Of a stretch of 10,738 nt of DNA, positions 1 to 6,675 are shown piece by piece. This DNA comes from Methyloceanibacter sp. Lineage in GTDB: Bacteria; Pseudomonadota; Alphaproteobacteria; Rhizobiales; Methyloligellaceae. The stretch covers positions 1 to 10,738 of the forward strand of contig JAENXG010000063.1 in the NCBI GenBank assembly GCA_016649675.1, given 5' to 3'. The notes under the pieces were generated by a model, which was given only the letters and a program-made list of their open reading frames with translations, did no database searches and had not been told where the DNA came from. Within the stretch, counting starts at the first letter, position 1. Each line of letters starts with the position of its first letter. Made by a program: the position numbers and the translations under genes.

Positions 1-2
1 GG

Positions 3-248
3 TCGCAGCAGCCGGAAGGCTGGTATCTCATCTTCGGCCGCATCTTCACGATCTACTATTTCGCCTTCTTCCTGGTGGTCATGCCGCTGACCGGCTGGAT
101 CGAGCGGCCGCGCGCGCTGCCGGGCAGCATCACCGAGTCGGTACTCGGCCCTCAGGCGAGCGTGCAGACCGACACCATAGAGACGGAAGAGGCAAAGGCC
201 GCGCCGCCTCCCCCTGCGCTCAAGCAGAAGCGGGAGGAGGTCCTGTGA
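3..248 (+). CDS. petB: Cytochrome b of the bc1 complex (C-terminal part only)
   Basis: The frame is open from the window edge and ends at TGA 246-248; the 5' part lies outside the window. About 81 residues are visible. They begin SQQPEGWYLIFGRIFTIYYF and contain a hydrophobic segment (IYYFAFFLVVMPLTG), then WIERPRALPGSITESVLG and a charged, proline-rich cytoplasmic tail ending KQKREEVL. The last membrane helix followed by an E/RPR.LP.SITESVL motif is typical of alphaproteobacterial cytochrome b, the quinol-oxidising membrane subunit that carries hemes bL and bH. The stop overlaps the GTG start of cytochrome c1, so the two are translationally coupled and not fused into one fbcH-type polyprotein as in Bradyrhizobium. 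The heme ligands are not in view; identification rests on the C-terminus and on the neighbour. Confidence 0.88.
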   Translation, partial: SQQPEGWYLIFGRIFTIYYFAFFLVVMPLTGWIERPRALPGSITESVLGPQASVQTDTIETEEAKAAPPPPALKQKREEVL

Positions 249-1081
249 GAAAGTCCTCTTGTCTTATGCTCTTCGGCGCCATCCTGTTCGCGCTCGCCCT
301 TCCGGGCGCAGCTCTCGCCGAAGATGCAGCCGGCGGAGCCGCGCAGCCCCCTGGCCACGACGAGCCGGAGATCGCGTCTCAGAGCTGGACTTTCACGCCG
401 CCGTTCGGGACCTTTGACAATGCGCAGCTGCAGCGCGGCTTCCGGGTCTACAAGGAAGTCTGCTCGAACTGCCACTCGATGCGGCTCCTGTCCTACCGCA
501 ATCTCGGCGAGCCGGGCGGCCCGGAATTCTCGCCCAAGGCCGTCGAGGTGCTTGCGGGCCAAGTGCAGGTGAGCGACGGGCCGAACGAGAAGGGCGAGAT
601 GTTTCAGCGCCCCGCCCGGCCGTCGGACCGCTTCCGCTCACCGTTTGCCAACGACCAATTGGCGCGGCTCGCCAATAACGGCGCGCTGCCGCCTGACCTC
701 TCGGTGATCGCCAAGGCAAGGGAGGGCGGCCCGGATTATATCTACGCCCTGCTCACCGGCTATCGACAGCCTCCGGCCGGTTTCGAGGTTGCCCAAGGCA
801 TGCATTACAATGCTGCCTTCCCCGGCCATCAGATCGCCATGCCACAGCCTTTGAGCGACGGCGTCATCGCCTATACCGACGGCACCAAGCCCACCCTCAA
901 CAATTACGCGCGGGACGTCGCCGCCTATTTGATGTGGGCGGCCGAGCCGAAGCTCGAGGAGCGCCATAGGACCGGCGCGCGGGTGATGATCTTCCTCATC
1001 GTGTTCGTGGTGATCATGTATCTCGCCAAGCGCATGGTGTGGGCCCGGCTCCATCATCGCGACGCGACCGACACGGCCTAG
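245..1081 (+). CDS. petC: Cytochrome c1 of the ubiquinol-cytochrome c reductase (bc1) complex
   Basis: This 278-residue protein passes electrons from the Rieske centre to cytochrome c. It has a Sec signal peptide (hydrophobic core 7-20, likely cleavage after ALA at 25). The covalent heme site CSNCH spans 73-77, with H77 as one axial ligand. PPDLS is at 149-153, and M199 in HQIAMPQPL is the probable second ligand. A single C-terminal membrane anchor lies at about 245-262, with a short cytoplasmic tail. Length and motif order match the family. The GTG start at 245 overlaps the cytochrome b stop by 4 bases (GTGA), and GGGAGGAGG at 232-240 is a strong ribosome binding site. That supports this start and coupling within a Rieske-b-c1 operon. 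Nothing appears damaged. Confidence 0.96.
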   Translation: MRKSSCLMLFGAILFALALPGAALAEDAAGGAAQPPGHDEPEIASQSWTFTPPFGTFDNAQLQRGFRVYKEVCSNCHSMRLLSYRNLGEPGGPEFSPKAVEVLAGQVQVSDGPNEKGEMFQRPARPSDRFRSPFANDQLARLANNGALPPDLSVIAKAREGGPDYIYALLTGYRQPPAGFEVAQGMHYNAAFPGHQIAMPQPLSDGVIAYTDGTKPTLNNYARDVAAYLMWAAEPKLEERHRTGARVMIFLIVFVVIMYLAKRMVWARLHHRDATDTA

Positions 1082-1116
1082 TTCTCGCGCCGCCCCGGAG
1101 GGTATAAGGGGCAACC

Positions 1117-1671
1117 ATGAAACGCGCGCTTCTTGCCCTCTGTCTCGCTTTCGGTATGCTCCCGGCCCTTGCCGCCGACGAGCCGCCGGCCCCGGCCGAC
1201 ATGGTCGTGCTCACCGTGAGCGGGCTGATCGGCAAGACCAATCGCGGCCCGCTCGATCCGAAGCGCGACAGTCTGCTCGCCTTGCAGAAGGTCCAGTTCC
1301 CCCAAGCCTTCGTCTTCGACCGCGCAACGCTGCTCGGGCTCCCGCAGGGGACGGTTACGGCGCAGCCGCCGGAGTTCGACGCGCCTGCCACCTTCACTGG
1401 CCCGTTGCTGCGGGAGGTGCTCGGTTATCTCGAGGCGGCGCAAGTCAGAACCACCTTCATGGCGGTCGACGGCTATAGCGGCTGGCTCGACCCCGACGAC
1501 ATCAAGCAGTCGGATTGGATTCTGGCGCTCTCCGCCGACGGCAAGCCGCTGGGGCTCGGGCAGCAGGGCCCGCTCTGGCTGCTCAACACGCGCGACCCGG
1601 GTTTCAAGCCGACCGACACGCATCAGGGCCATTGGGTCTGGGCGCTGTTCTACATCAAGGTCGGGGAGTGA
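1117..1671 (+). CDS. Exported molybdopterin-binding-fold protein (sulfite-oxidase/YedY-like domain), apparently without the Mo-ligand cysteine
   Basis: This 184-residue protein has a clear signal peptide (MKRALLALC..., cleavage near ALA/A at 19-20), so it should be periplasmic. The mature part resembles the oxidoreductase molybdopterin-binding fold. It has a VLTVSGLIG strand start (31-39), F.GPLLREVLGYL (93-105, the 'G..L..lL' helix), then VDGYSGWLDPDD (117-128) and GPLWLL (151-156), ending in a W/F-rich strand. The only cysteine, C9, lies in the signal peptide, so the cysteine that binds molybdenum in sulfite oxidase and YedY is missing. The protein may not be a conventional Mo enzyme. AAGGGG at 1106-1111 supports the ATG start. 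The gene sits 35 bases after cytochrome c1 and 1 base before mtnP, so it is probably cotranscribed with both. Function is unknown; the fold call rests on motif resemblance. Confidence 0.7.
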   Translation: MKRALLALCLAFGMLPALAADEPPAPADMVVLTVSGLIGKTNRGPLDPKRDSLLALQKVQFPQAFVFDRATLLGLPQGTVTAQPPEFDAPATFTGPLLREVLGYLEAAQVRTTFMAVDGYSGWLDPDDIKQSDWILALSADGKPLGLGQQGPLWLLNTRDPGFKPTDTHQGHWVWALFYIKVGE

Positions 1672-1672
1672 C

Positions 1673-2557
1673 ATGACGCAAGCGGTGCTCGGGATCATCG
1701 GCGGCTCAGGCATCTACGATCTGCCGGGCTTGAAGAACGTGCGCGAGACGCGCATCGAAAGCCCGTGGGGCGAGCCGTCGGCGCCGCTCAGGATCGGCGA
1801 TATCGACGGGCTCCCCATCGTGTTCCTGTCGCGTCACGACAAGGGCCACAGGCTCTCGCCCACCGACATCAACTACCGCGCCAATATCGACGTGCTCAAG
1901 CGGGCCGGGGTCACCGACCTCGTCTCGCTCTCGGCCTGCGGCTCGTTCAAGGAGGAGCTGCCGCCCGGTACCTTCGTGCTGGTCGACCAGTTCGTCGACC
2001 GCACGTTCCATCGCGCCAGCTCGTTCTTCGGCACAGGCTGCGTGGCGCATGTCTCCATGGCGCATCCGGTGTCCCCGCGCTTGCGCATTCACCTCGCGGA
2101 AGCGGCCATGGCGGAAGGATTACAGGTGGTGCGCGACGGCACCTATGTCTGCATCGAGGGTCCGCAATTCTCGACGCTCGCCGAGAGTCTCACCTATAAG
2201 GGCCTCGGCTATGCGGTGATCGGCATGACCAATCTGCCCGAGGCGAAGCTCGCCCGCGAGGCCGAGATCGGCTACGCGACCGTCGCCATGGTGACCGATT
2301 TCGACTGCTGGCATCCCGACCATGACGCGGTGACGGTGCAGGACATCATTAAGGTGCTGATGGCCAATGCCGAGAAGGCCGCAAAGCTCGTGGCGCGGCT
2401 GGCACGGGACTTCCCGCGCGAGCATGAGCCTTGTCCCATTGGCTCCGACCGGGCGCTCGACACCGCGATCATCACCGCGCCTGAAGCCCGCGACCCTGAG
2501 CTCGTGAAGAAGCTCGACGCGGTCGCCGGCCGCGTGCTGAAACCCTCAAGCGCTTAG
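1673..2557 (+). CDS. mtnP: S-methyl-5'-thioadenosine phosphorylase (MTA phosphorylase)
   Basis: This cytosolic enzyme phosphorolyses methylthioadenosine, a by-product of polyamine and other SAM-dependent synthesis, to adenine and 5-methylthioribose-1-phosphate. Many homologues also take 5'-deoxyadenosine. It is 294 residues, normal for the PNP/MTAP family. Visible motifs are the phosphate loop GIIGGSGIYDLPG (7-19), SRHDKGHRLSPTDINYRAN (53-71, phosphate and subunit contacts), SACGSF (87-92), the substrate segment CIEGPQFST (160-168), GMTNLPEAKLARE (184-196), and the base-recognition segment TDFDCWH (208-214). ATG 1673 follows the previous stop by one base, with GGGGAG at 1663-1668 as ribosome binding site. 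apt, mtnA and an aldolase follow downstream, a consistent salvage set. The 3' end overlaps the convergent small gene by 4 bases. MTA phosphorylase is preferred over methylthioinosine phosphorylase on TDFD, but substrate choice cannot be proven from sequence. Confidence 0.93.
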   Translation: MTQAVLGIIGGSGIYDLPGLKNVRETRIESPWGEPSAPLRIGDIDGLPIVFLSRHDKGHRLSPTDINYRANIDVLKRAGVTDLVSLSACGSFKEELPPGTFVLVDQFVDRTFHRASSFFGTGCVAHVSMAHPVSPRLRIHLAEAAMAEGLQVVRDGTYVCIEGPQFSTLAESLTYKGLGYAVIGMTNLPEAKLAREAEIGYATVAMVTDFDCWHPDHDAVTVQDIIKVLMANAEKAAKLVARLARDFPREHEPCPIGSDRALDTAIITAPEARDPELVKKLDAVAGRVLKPSSA

Positions 2558-2763
2558 GCCGGCGGCGTGGGAAGCGGCACGGGCATGCCGCTGCAGTCTC
2601 CGCAAAGGGTCGTCCACCAAACATAGTAGGCTGCGGCAGCAATAACGAAAATGACGGCGGCGGCGCCAAGCACGATCTTGCGCCGGCGCTGCCTGAGCGC
2701 GAGCTTCGCTTGCTTGGCTTTCTGATCGGCCGCGGCCACGACGCTTCGATCCATGACGTTCAT
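2554..2763 (-). CDS. Small membrane protein with a periplasmic CxxC motif, unknown function
   Basis: This 69-residue protein has a charged N-terminal helix rich in K/R (14-29, ending RQRRRK), one membrane segment (about 30-50, VLGAAAVIFVIAAAAYYVWW), and a short tail with CGDC (54-57) and prolines. By the positive-inside rule the CxxC tail should face the periplasm. The ATG at 2763 is chosen over the ATG at 2754 because a GGAG lies 8 bases upstream of the former, while the latter has no ribosome binding site. A perfect TATAAT lies 30 bases upstream on this strand. The TAA stop overlaps the mtnP stop by 4 bases in a convergent arrangement. I do not recognise the family. The CxxC could be a redox or metal site, but nothing nearby tells which. 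Confidence 0.6.
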   Translation of the reverse strand: MNVMDRSVVAAADQKAKQAKLALRQRRRKIVLGAAAVIFVIAAAAYYVWWTTLCGDCSGMPVPLPTPPA

Positions 2764-2792
2764 CTGGCGGACTCCGGAGTTGAGCTGCCGCC

Positions 2793-2798
2793 ATTATA
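2793..2798 (-). promoter_or_regulatory. Candidate -10 box for the 69-residue membrane protein
   Basis: The - strand reads TATAAT, a perfect sigma-70-type -10 hexamer and unusual in such GC-rich DNA. It would give a leader of about 23 bases ahead of the ATG at 2763. No good -35 hexamer is seen 16-18 bases upstream. A hairpin (CGCTCCCC, loop AATC, GGGG.GAGCG) occupies 2805-2826 just upstream. Confidence 0.4.
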
Positions 2799-2865
2799 GA
2801 GCGCCGCTCCCCAATCGGGGCGAGCGACCTTTAGACACGGGCCGCTCTTTGGCGCGCGCGCCGCG

Positions 2866-3060
2866 TCAGGGTGAGGGCGGCACTGGCGGCACCGGCACGC
2901 TGAACACGAGCGCCAGCAGCCAGCCGATGACGACCCACAGCAGCCCGAAGATGATCAATGCCGGGATTGAGGCGATGCTCCACTTCACCAGGATCAGGAC
3001 GATCCGCCAGAACGGAACGTCAATGTCGCGAATGGTGACCAGGTTCGAACCGTTGGTCAT
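2866..3060 (-). CDS. Small hydrophobic membrane protein, unknown function
   Basis: This 64-residue protein has a polar N-terminus (MTNGSNLVTIRDIDVPFWR). A very hydrophobic stretch follows at about 19-54, containing one lysine (K26). It is long enough for a helical hairpin or one long helix, and a proline-rich tail (PVPPVPPSP) ends the protein. An AAGGGG-like site lies 6-8 bases before the ATG at 3060. The gene is divergent from apt and lies 102 bases upstream of the other small membrane protein on the same strand, so the two could be cotranscribed. The family is not recognised; the coding call rests on the ribosome binding site, the clean membrane profile and the tidy fit between neighbours. 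Confidence 0.6.
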   Translation of the reverse strand: MTNGSNLVTIRDIDVPFWRIVLILVKWSIASIPALIIFGLLWVVIGWLLALVFSVPVPPVPPSP

Positions 3061-3178
3061 AAGATGTCCCCTTCGATCTCTCGGCCCCTTCGACTAGCCA
3101 GCCGCGCTTGGTTCGACTATAGGCTCGGGGCGCGCCCGCGTGGCGCGTCGCAAGCCTCAATTTTCGAGGAGGTCCTGG

Positions 3179-3724
3179 ATGAGCCTGACTGCCGACATCG
3201 ATCTCAAGGACCTCGTGCGCACGATACCCGACTATCCGAAGCCGGGCATCATGTTCCGTGACATCACGACGCTGCTCGGACATGCCAACGGGTTCAGAGC
3301 CTGTATCGAGCTGCTGACGCGGCCCTTCACCGATCGCAGGGTTCAGGCCGTCGCCGGCATCGAGGCGCGCGGCTTCATCCTGGGCGGGGCGGTCGCCGAT
3401 CGCTTGCGCTGCGGCTTCGTGCCGATCCGCAAGAAGGGCAAGCTGCCGGGAAAGGCGATCGGCCAGGATTACGAGCTCGAATACGGCATCGACGTCATCG
3501 AGATCCACGAGGACGCGATCGGCGCGGGCGATCCCGTGCTGCTCGTCGACGATTTGATCGCCACGGGTGGGACGGCGGAAGCCGCGGTGAAACTGTTACG
3601 CAGGATCAACGCCGATGTGGTGGGCGCCGCTTTCGTCATCGATCTCCCCGATCTCGGCGGGGCGGCGCGGCTCGCCAAGCTCGGCGTCGAATGCCACACG
3701 CTGATCTCCTTCGAGGGGGACTGA
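3179..3724 (+). CDS. apt: Adenine phosphoribosyltransferase
   Basis: This 181-residue cytosolic enzyme makes AMP from adenine and PRPP. Motifs in order are DYPKPGIMFRDIT (18-30), GIEARGF (60-66), the flexible-loop region IRKKGKLPG (83-91), the PRPP-binding loop VLLVDDLIATGGTA (120-133), and the terminal FEGD. Length is typical. ATG 3179 is used because GAGGAGG at 3166-3172 sits six bases ahead. An in-frame GTG at 3140 would add 13 basic residues with no ribosome binding site. It lies downstream of mtnP, and adenine is a product of MtnP, so the two are functionally linked even though two - strand genes separate them. The next gene starts 17 bases after the stop. The upstream gap of about 118 bases carries an 8-base direct repeat TTCGACTA (3089-3096 and 3112-3119). 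Confidence 0.95.
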   Translation: MSLTADIDLKDLVRTIPDYPKPGIMFRDITTLLGHANGFRACIELLTRPFTDRRVQAVAGIEARGFILGGAVADRLRCGFVPIRKKGKLPGKAIGQDYELEYGIDVIEIHEDAIGAGDPVLLVDDLIATGGTAEAAVKLLRRINADVVGAAFVIDLPDLGGAARLAKLGVECHTLISFEGD

Positions 3725-3741
3725 GCGGGTAGCGCCACGTC

Positions 3742-5391
3742 ATGCCAAGCAGTTACGACGCTGTCGTCATCGGCGCAGGCCACAATGGGCTCACCTGCGG
3801 CTGCTATCTCGCCAGGGCGGGCCTCAAGGTCCTGGTGCTCGAACAATATTCGGACATCGGGGGCATGACGATCTCGGAGGAGATCGCCGCACCAGGCTTC
3901 CTGTCAGATATTCACGCGAGCGGCTATCTCGTCGCCAAATTGACGCCGGCGCCGCAAGAGCTCGGGCTTGCCGAGCGCGGGCTCGAGCTGATCACGCCCG
4001 ATCCGAATTGGGCGCAGGTCTATCCCGACGGAAAGGTCCTTGCCATCGGCCGCGATCTCGAGACGACCGTGCGCAGCTTCGCGCAATTCTCGGCGAAGGA
4101 CGGCGAGACCTGGCGGGCGCTTTATCGAAATTATCTTGCCGCAAAGCCTGCCATCACCGCCGGCATGAATACGGTACCACCGTCGCTGGCGGCAGAGTTC
4201 GTCGGTCCCTCAGCGATCGGCGAATACCGCTTCCAGTTTCAGAGCGTCCGCTCCTGGGCCGATCAGACTTTCGAATCGCCCGAGATCAGGAATTTCTTTG
4301 CCTGTTGCGCGCTGCATGCGTGTCTTTCGCCCGACGACGCGCTCGGCGCGGAGTTTGCCTGGCTGTTCGCCTGCGCCGTGCAGGATGTCGGCGTCAGCGT
4401 GGTCAAGGGCGGCATGCACAATGTCTCCCGCGCTCTCGCTAGTGTGTTGCGGAGCCACGGTGGGGAGGTGCGCGCCGGGGCTGGGGTGGCCGAGATCGTA
4501 TGCGAGAACGGCCGCGCCACGGCCGTGCGGCTCGCCGGCGGCGAGAGGATCGCAGTGGACGGCGTCGTCGCCTCCAATGTCGACCCAAGGCATTTCGCGC
4601 TCGATCTGCTCGGTGAGCGAACGCTGGGCCCTGCTATTACCGAAAAGATCAAGCGCTACGAATGGGGCTCGTCGTTCTTCGTGATCTACGCCGCTCTCGA
4701 CCGGCCGGTCGCCTATCGTGCGGGCGCCGCGGCCGACAGTGCGGGCTATGTTCACGCGGCGGGGCAGACGCTCGATGACCTCGCCGAGACCTTCGCTCAA
4801 TGCCGCGCTGGGCTGCTGCCGTCGGCGCCCATGGTCGGCATCATCAACGAGGCGGCGATGGACCCCACGCGAGCGCCAGAGGGCAGGGGGCTGATGAAGT
4901 TCGTGTTGCATTACGTGCCCTATCGGGTGACGGGCGACGCGCGCGGCAAGATCGCCGGCACGGATTGGGATCAGATCAAGGATGCCTATGCCGACACCAT
5001 GATCGACTATATGTCCGAGCCCTTCCCGCCGGGTTTGCGCGACCGCATCATCGCGCGCTCCGTGCAGTCGCCGGTTGATCTCGAGCGGCGTATCAGAAGC
5101 GCGGTGCACGGTACCCATCAGCACGGCGCCTATCTGCCCTACCAGATCGGGGCCATGCGGCCGATCCAATGCGGCATCCGTTATTTGCGCCGATCTCGGC
5201 CTTGCCTTCCGGTAACCGCAGCGAATGCGGCTCATACCTCCCCCGCGCGGGGTGGGGGGTATCGTCTTCGGACGCTCACCCCACCCGGCTCGGCCTTTGG
5301 CCGAGCCACCCTCCCCATCAAGGGGAGGGATGGAAACTGCTGCGCTCGCTCTGCTCTTGCCGTCCTGCCTGTGCTAAATCCTCGCCCATGA
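3742..5391 (+). CDS. NAD(P)/FAD-dependent oxidoreductase, phytoene-desaturase (CrtI)-like; C-terminus frameshifted by a deletion, probable pseudogene
   Basis: Residues 1-475 read as a normal member of the CrtI-like FAD oxidoreductase family. There is a dinucleotide-binding loop VVIGAGHNGLTCGCYLARAG (8-27) with E34 at the ribose position, then IGGMTISEE (39-47), a VVKGGMHNVSRALA segment (220-233) and HGAYLPYQIGAMRPI (461-475). Relatives continue with a second FAD contact of the GSGSHPG..VSMAPGRNAA type and stop near ADLGL.F. Here that motif is absent in every frame, and the expected end (NAASVICADLGLAFR, stop 5213-5215) survives one base out of register. After residue 475 the frame runs through intergenic DNA and a repeat for about 74 unrelated residues before stopping at 5391. 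FAD binding is probably lost. It lies 17 bases after apt. The substrate is unknown; the family includes carotenoid desaturases and many uncharacterised oxidases. Confidence 0.85.
   Translation: MPSSYDAVVIGAGHNGLTCGCYLARAGLKVLVLEQYSDIGGMTISEEIAAPGFLSDIHASGYLVAKLTPAPQELGLAERGLELITPDPNWAQVYPDGKVLAIGRDLETTVRSFAQFSAKDGETWRALYRNYLAAKPAITAGMNTVPPSLAAEFVGPSAIGEYRFQFQSVRSWADQTFESPEIRNFFACCALHACLSPDDALGAEFAWLFACAVQDVGVSVVKGGMHNVSRALASVLRSHGGEVRAGAGVAEIVCENGRATAVRLAGGERIAVDGVVASNVDPRHFALDLLGERTLGPAITEKIKRYEWGSSFFVIYAALDRPVAYRAGAAADSAGYVHAAGQTLDDLAETFAQCRAGLLPSAPMVGIINEAAMDPTRAPEGRGLMKFVLHYVPYRVTGDARGKIAGTDWDQIKDAYADTMIDYMSEPFPPGLRDRIIARSVQSPVDLERRIRSAVHGTHQHGAYLPYQIGAMRPIQCGIRYLRRSRPCLPVTAANAAHTSPARGGGYRLRTLTPPGSAFGRATLPIKGRDGNCCARSALAVLPVLNPRP
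5168..5215 (+). pseudogene. Out-of-frame remnant of the native C-terminus of the FAD oxidoreductase
   Basis: Read in the frame beginning at 5168, the DNA gives NAASVICADLGLAFR followed by TAA 5213-5215. This matches the usual ending (GRNAA..I.ADLGL.F) of the CrtI-like family encoded upstream. It marks the original stop and shows that roughly 30-35 codons (length recalled from the family) were lost between 5166 and 5168, with a change of frame. A short repeat ATGCGGC flanks the junction (5155-5161 and 5169-5175). Confidence 0.7.
5236..5329. repeat. Mosaic palindromic repeat (RIME-like intergenic element)
   Basis: Three GC-rich inverted repeats lie in tandem: CCCCGCGCGGGG (5241-5252, self-complementary); GGCTCGGCC / GGCCGAGCC (5287-5295 and 5299-5307, loop TTT); and CCCTCCCC / GGGGAGGG (5309-5316 and 5322-5329, loop ATCAA). 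The CACCCGGCTCGGC...GAGCCACCCTCCCC pattern resembles the dispersed intergenic mosaic elements described in Rhizobiales. That family assignment is from memory, while the palindromes are read directly. The element lies in the gap between the broken oxidoreductase and mtnA. It could form strong RNA hairpins that reduce read-through or stabilise a transcript end. Confidence 0.65.
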
Positions 5392-6491
5392 ACATCGACG
5401 GCAAGCATTACCGCACCATCTGGCTCAAGGATGACGGCGCGACGGTCGAGATCATCGACCAGACCAAGCTGCCCTTCGCCTTCGAGACGGTGGCCTTGCG
5501 CACGCTCGAGGATGCGGCGCGCGCTATTCAATCCATGCAGGTGCGCGGTGCGCCGCTGATTGGCGCCACGGCCGCCTACGGAGTGGCGCTCGCGCTTCGG
5601 CACGACGCATCCGACGATGGGCTCGAGCGCGCCTGCGAGACGCTCGTCGCCACGCGCCCCACCGCCATCAATCTCCGCTGGGCGCTCGACGAGATGCAGA
5701 AGGCGATCCGCAACCAGCCGCGCGAGGCCCGCGTCGCCGCGGCTTACGCCCGCGCCGCGCAAATTTGCGATGAGGACGTGGAGACCAACAGGAGGATCGG
5801 CGAGCACGGGCTCGGGCTGATCAGGGCACATGCGGACAAAAAGGGCGGCGCACGCGTCAACATCCTCACCCATTGCAATGCCGGCTGGCTTGCGACCGTC
5901 GATTGGGGAACGGCGCTCGCTCCCATCTACCGCGCCCATGACGAGGGGATCGATGTGCATGTGTGGGTGGACGAGACGCGGCCGCGCAATCAGGGCGCTT
6001 CGCTCACCGCCTTCGAGCTCGGCGCTCACGGCGTGCCGCACACGCTCATCGCCGACAACGCTGGCGGGCATCTCATGCAGAAGAAGCTGGTCGATCTCTG
6101 CATCGTCGGCACTGACCGCACCACAGCCACCGGCGACGTCGCCAACAAGATCGGCACTTATTTGAAGGCGCTCGCGGCGCGCGACAACGACATTCCCTTC
6201 CTGGTGGCGCTGCCCTATTCGACCATCGACTGGAGCCTGGAGGATGGTAGCGCCATTCCCATCGAGGAACGCGACCCGGCCGAGGTGACCCGCATCACGG
6301 GGCGGCTCGATGACGGACGGATCGCGAGCGTGCTGATCGCGCCGGAAGGAAGCCCCGCCGCCAATTACGGCTTCGACATCACTCCGGCACGGCTGATCAC
6401 CGGCTTCATCACCGAGCGCGGCGTGACGCCGGCCACCCGCGACGGGCTTTACACGCTCTATCCGGAGCACCGCAAAGGGCAGGCCGCATGA
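5388..6491 (+). CDS. mtnA: S-methyl-5-thioribose-1-phosphate isomerase
   Basis: This 367-residue enzyme converts the aldose 5-methylthioribose-1-phosphate, the MtnP product, to 5-methylthioribulose-1-phosphate in the cytosol. Members also act on 5-deoxyribose-1-phosphate. Visible are RGAPLIGATAAYG (53-65), the catalytic cysteine C163 in THCNAG (161-166), DETRPRNQG (195-203), the catalytic aspartate D243 in GTDR (241-244), and NKIGTY (253-258), ending GFDITPARLITGFITERG. These match MtnA and not the related eIF2B subunits. ATG 5388 gives the standard N-terminus (MNIDGKHYRTIWL); an earlier in-frame ATG at 5169 would add 73 residues read through the repeat element. No strong ribosome binding site is seen. 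The ATGA overlap with the upstream frame is a by-product of that gene's frameshift. A terminator-like hairpin begins 34 bases after the stop. Confidence 0.94.
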   Translation: MNIDGKHYRTIWLKDDGATVEIIDQTKLPFAFETVALRTLEDAARAIQSMQVRGAPLIGATAAYGVALALRHDASDDGLERACETLVATRPTAINLRWALDEMQKAIRNQPREARVAAAYARAAQICDEDVETNRRIGEHGLGLIRAHADKKGGARVNILTHCNAGWLATVDWGTALAPIYRAHDEGIDVHVWVDETRPRNQGASLTAFELGAHGVPHTLIADNAGGHLMQKKLVDLCIVGTDRTTATGDVANKIGTYLKALAARDNDIPFLVALPYSTIDWSLEDGSAIPIEERDPAEVTRITGRLDDGRIASVLIAPEGSPAANYGFDITPARLITGFITERGVTPATRDGLYTLYPEHRKGQAA

Positions 6492-6518
6492 TGGCATCGC
6501 ATTCGGCATCGAGAGCGC

Positions 6519-6647
6519 CAAAAAAGAAGCCCCGATTGGGCTAACCGGGGCTTCTCCTAACACTGTGGAAGTGCGCAGGCTTCCGTCGAGATATCGCGCC
6601 ATCCTTGGGGGGCGGCGCGACATTGGATCGAGGGTCACCCGCGCACC
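6519..6647 (-). ncRNA. Candidate small RNA, unit B
   Basis: Read on the - strand, the stretch folds into three stems in a row. The first is TCGCGCC/GGCGCGA (6614-6620 and 6594-6600) with a C-rich loop holding GCCCCCCAAGG. The second is GGAAG/CTTCC (6580-6584 and 6567-6571). The third is a 10-base terminator stem AGAAGCCCCG/CGGGGCTTCT (6525-6555) followed by a run of six T. GTTAGGAG directly precedes the terminator. A weak promoter candidate, TTGCCA-17-TGCTAG (6682-6677 and 6659-6654), would place the start near 6647 for an RNA of about 130 bases. It shares several 9-11-base strings with unit A. No protein frame explains the structure. A terminator for mtnA alone is the simpler alternative for its last part. 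Confidence 0.4.
6525..6555 (-). terminator. Intrinsic terminator hairpin (T-run on the - strand)
   Basis: Perfect 10-base stem AGAAGCCCCG / CGGGGCTTCT with an 11-base loop. The - strand has a T tract directly after the stem; the + strand has the matching A tract before it and no T tract after. It should therefore terminate - strand transcription best. Its position 34 bases after mtnA means it may also serve as a bidirectional terminator for that gene. Confidence 0.65.
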
Positions 6648-6675
6648 CAAACACTAGCATGCTCACCGGGAATAT

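Noticed and set aside
3140..3178. Earlier GTG start for apt adding 13 residues
   Set aside because: No ribosome binding site ahead of it, whereas GAGGAGG lies six bases before the ATG at 3179 and the resulting protein has the normal length.
4210..5235. A 341-codon open frame on the - strand opposite the FAD oxidoreductase
   Set aside because: Antisense shadow; the + strand frame carries clear FAD-family motifs.
5169..5387. Earlier in-frame ATG for mtnA
   Set aside because: The extra 73 residues are translated from the tail of the broken gene and the palindromic repeat, and do not resemble MtnA.
5232..6650. A 472-codon open frame on the - strand opposite mtnA
   Set aside because: Antisense shadow of mtnA codon bias; low-complexity composition and no family motifs.
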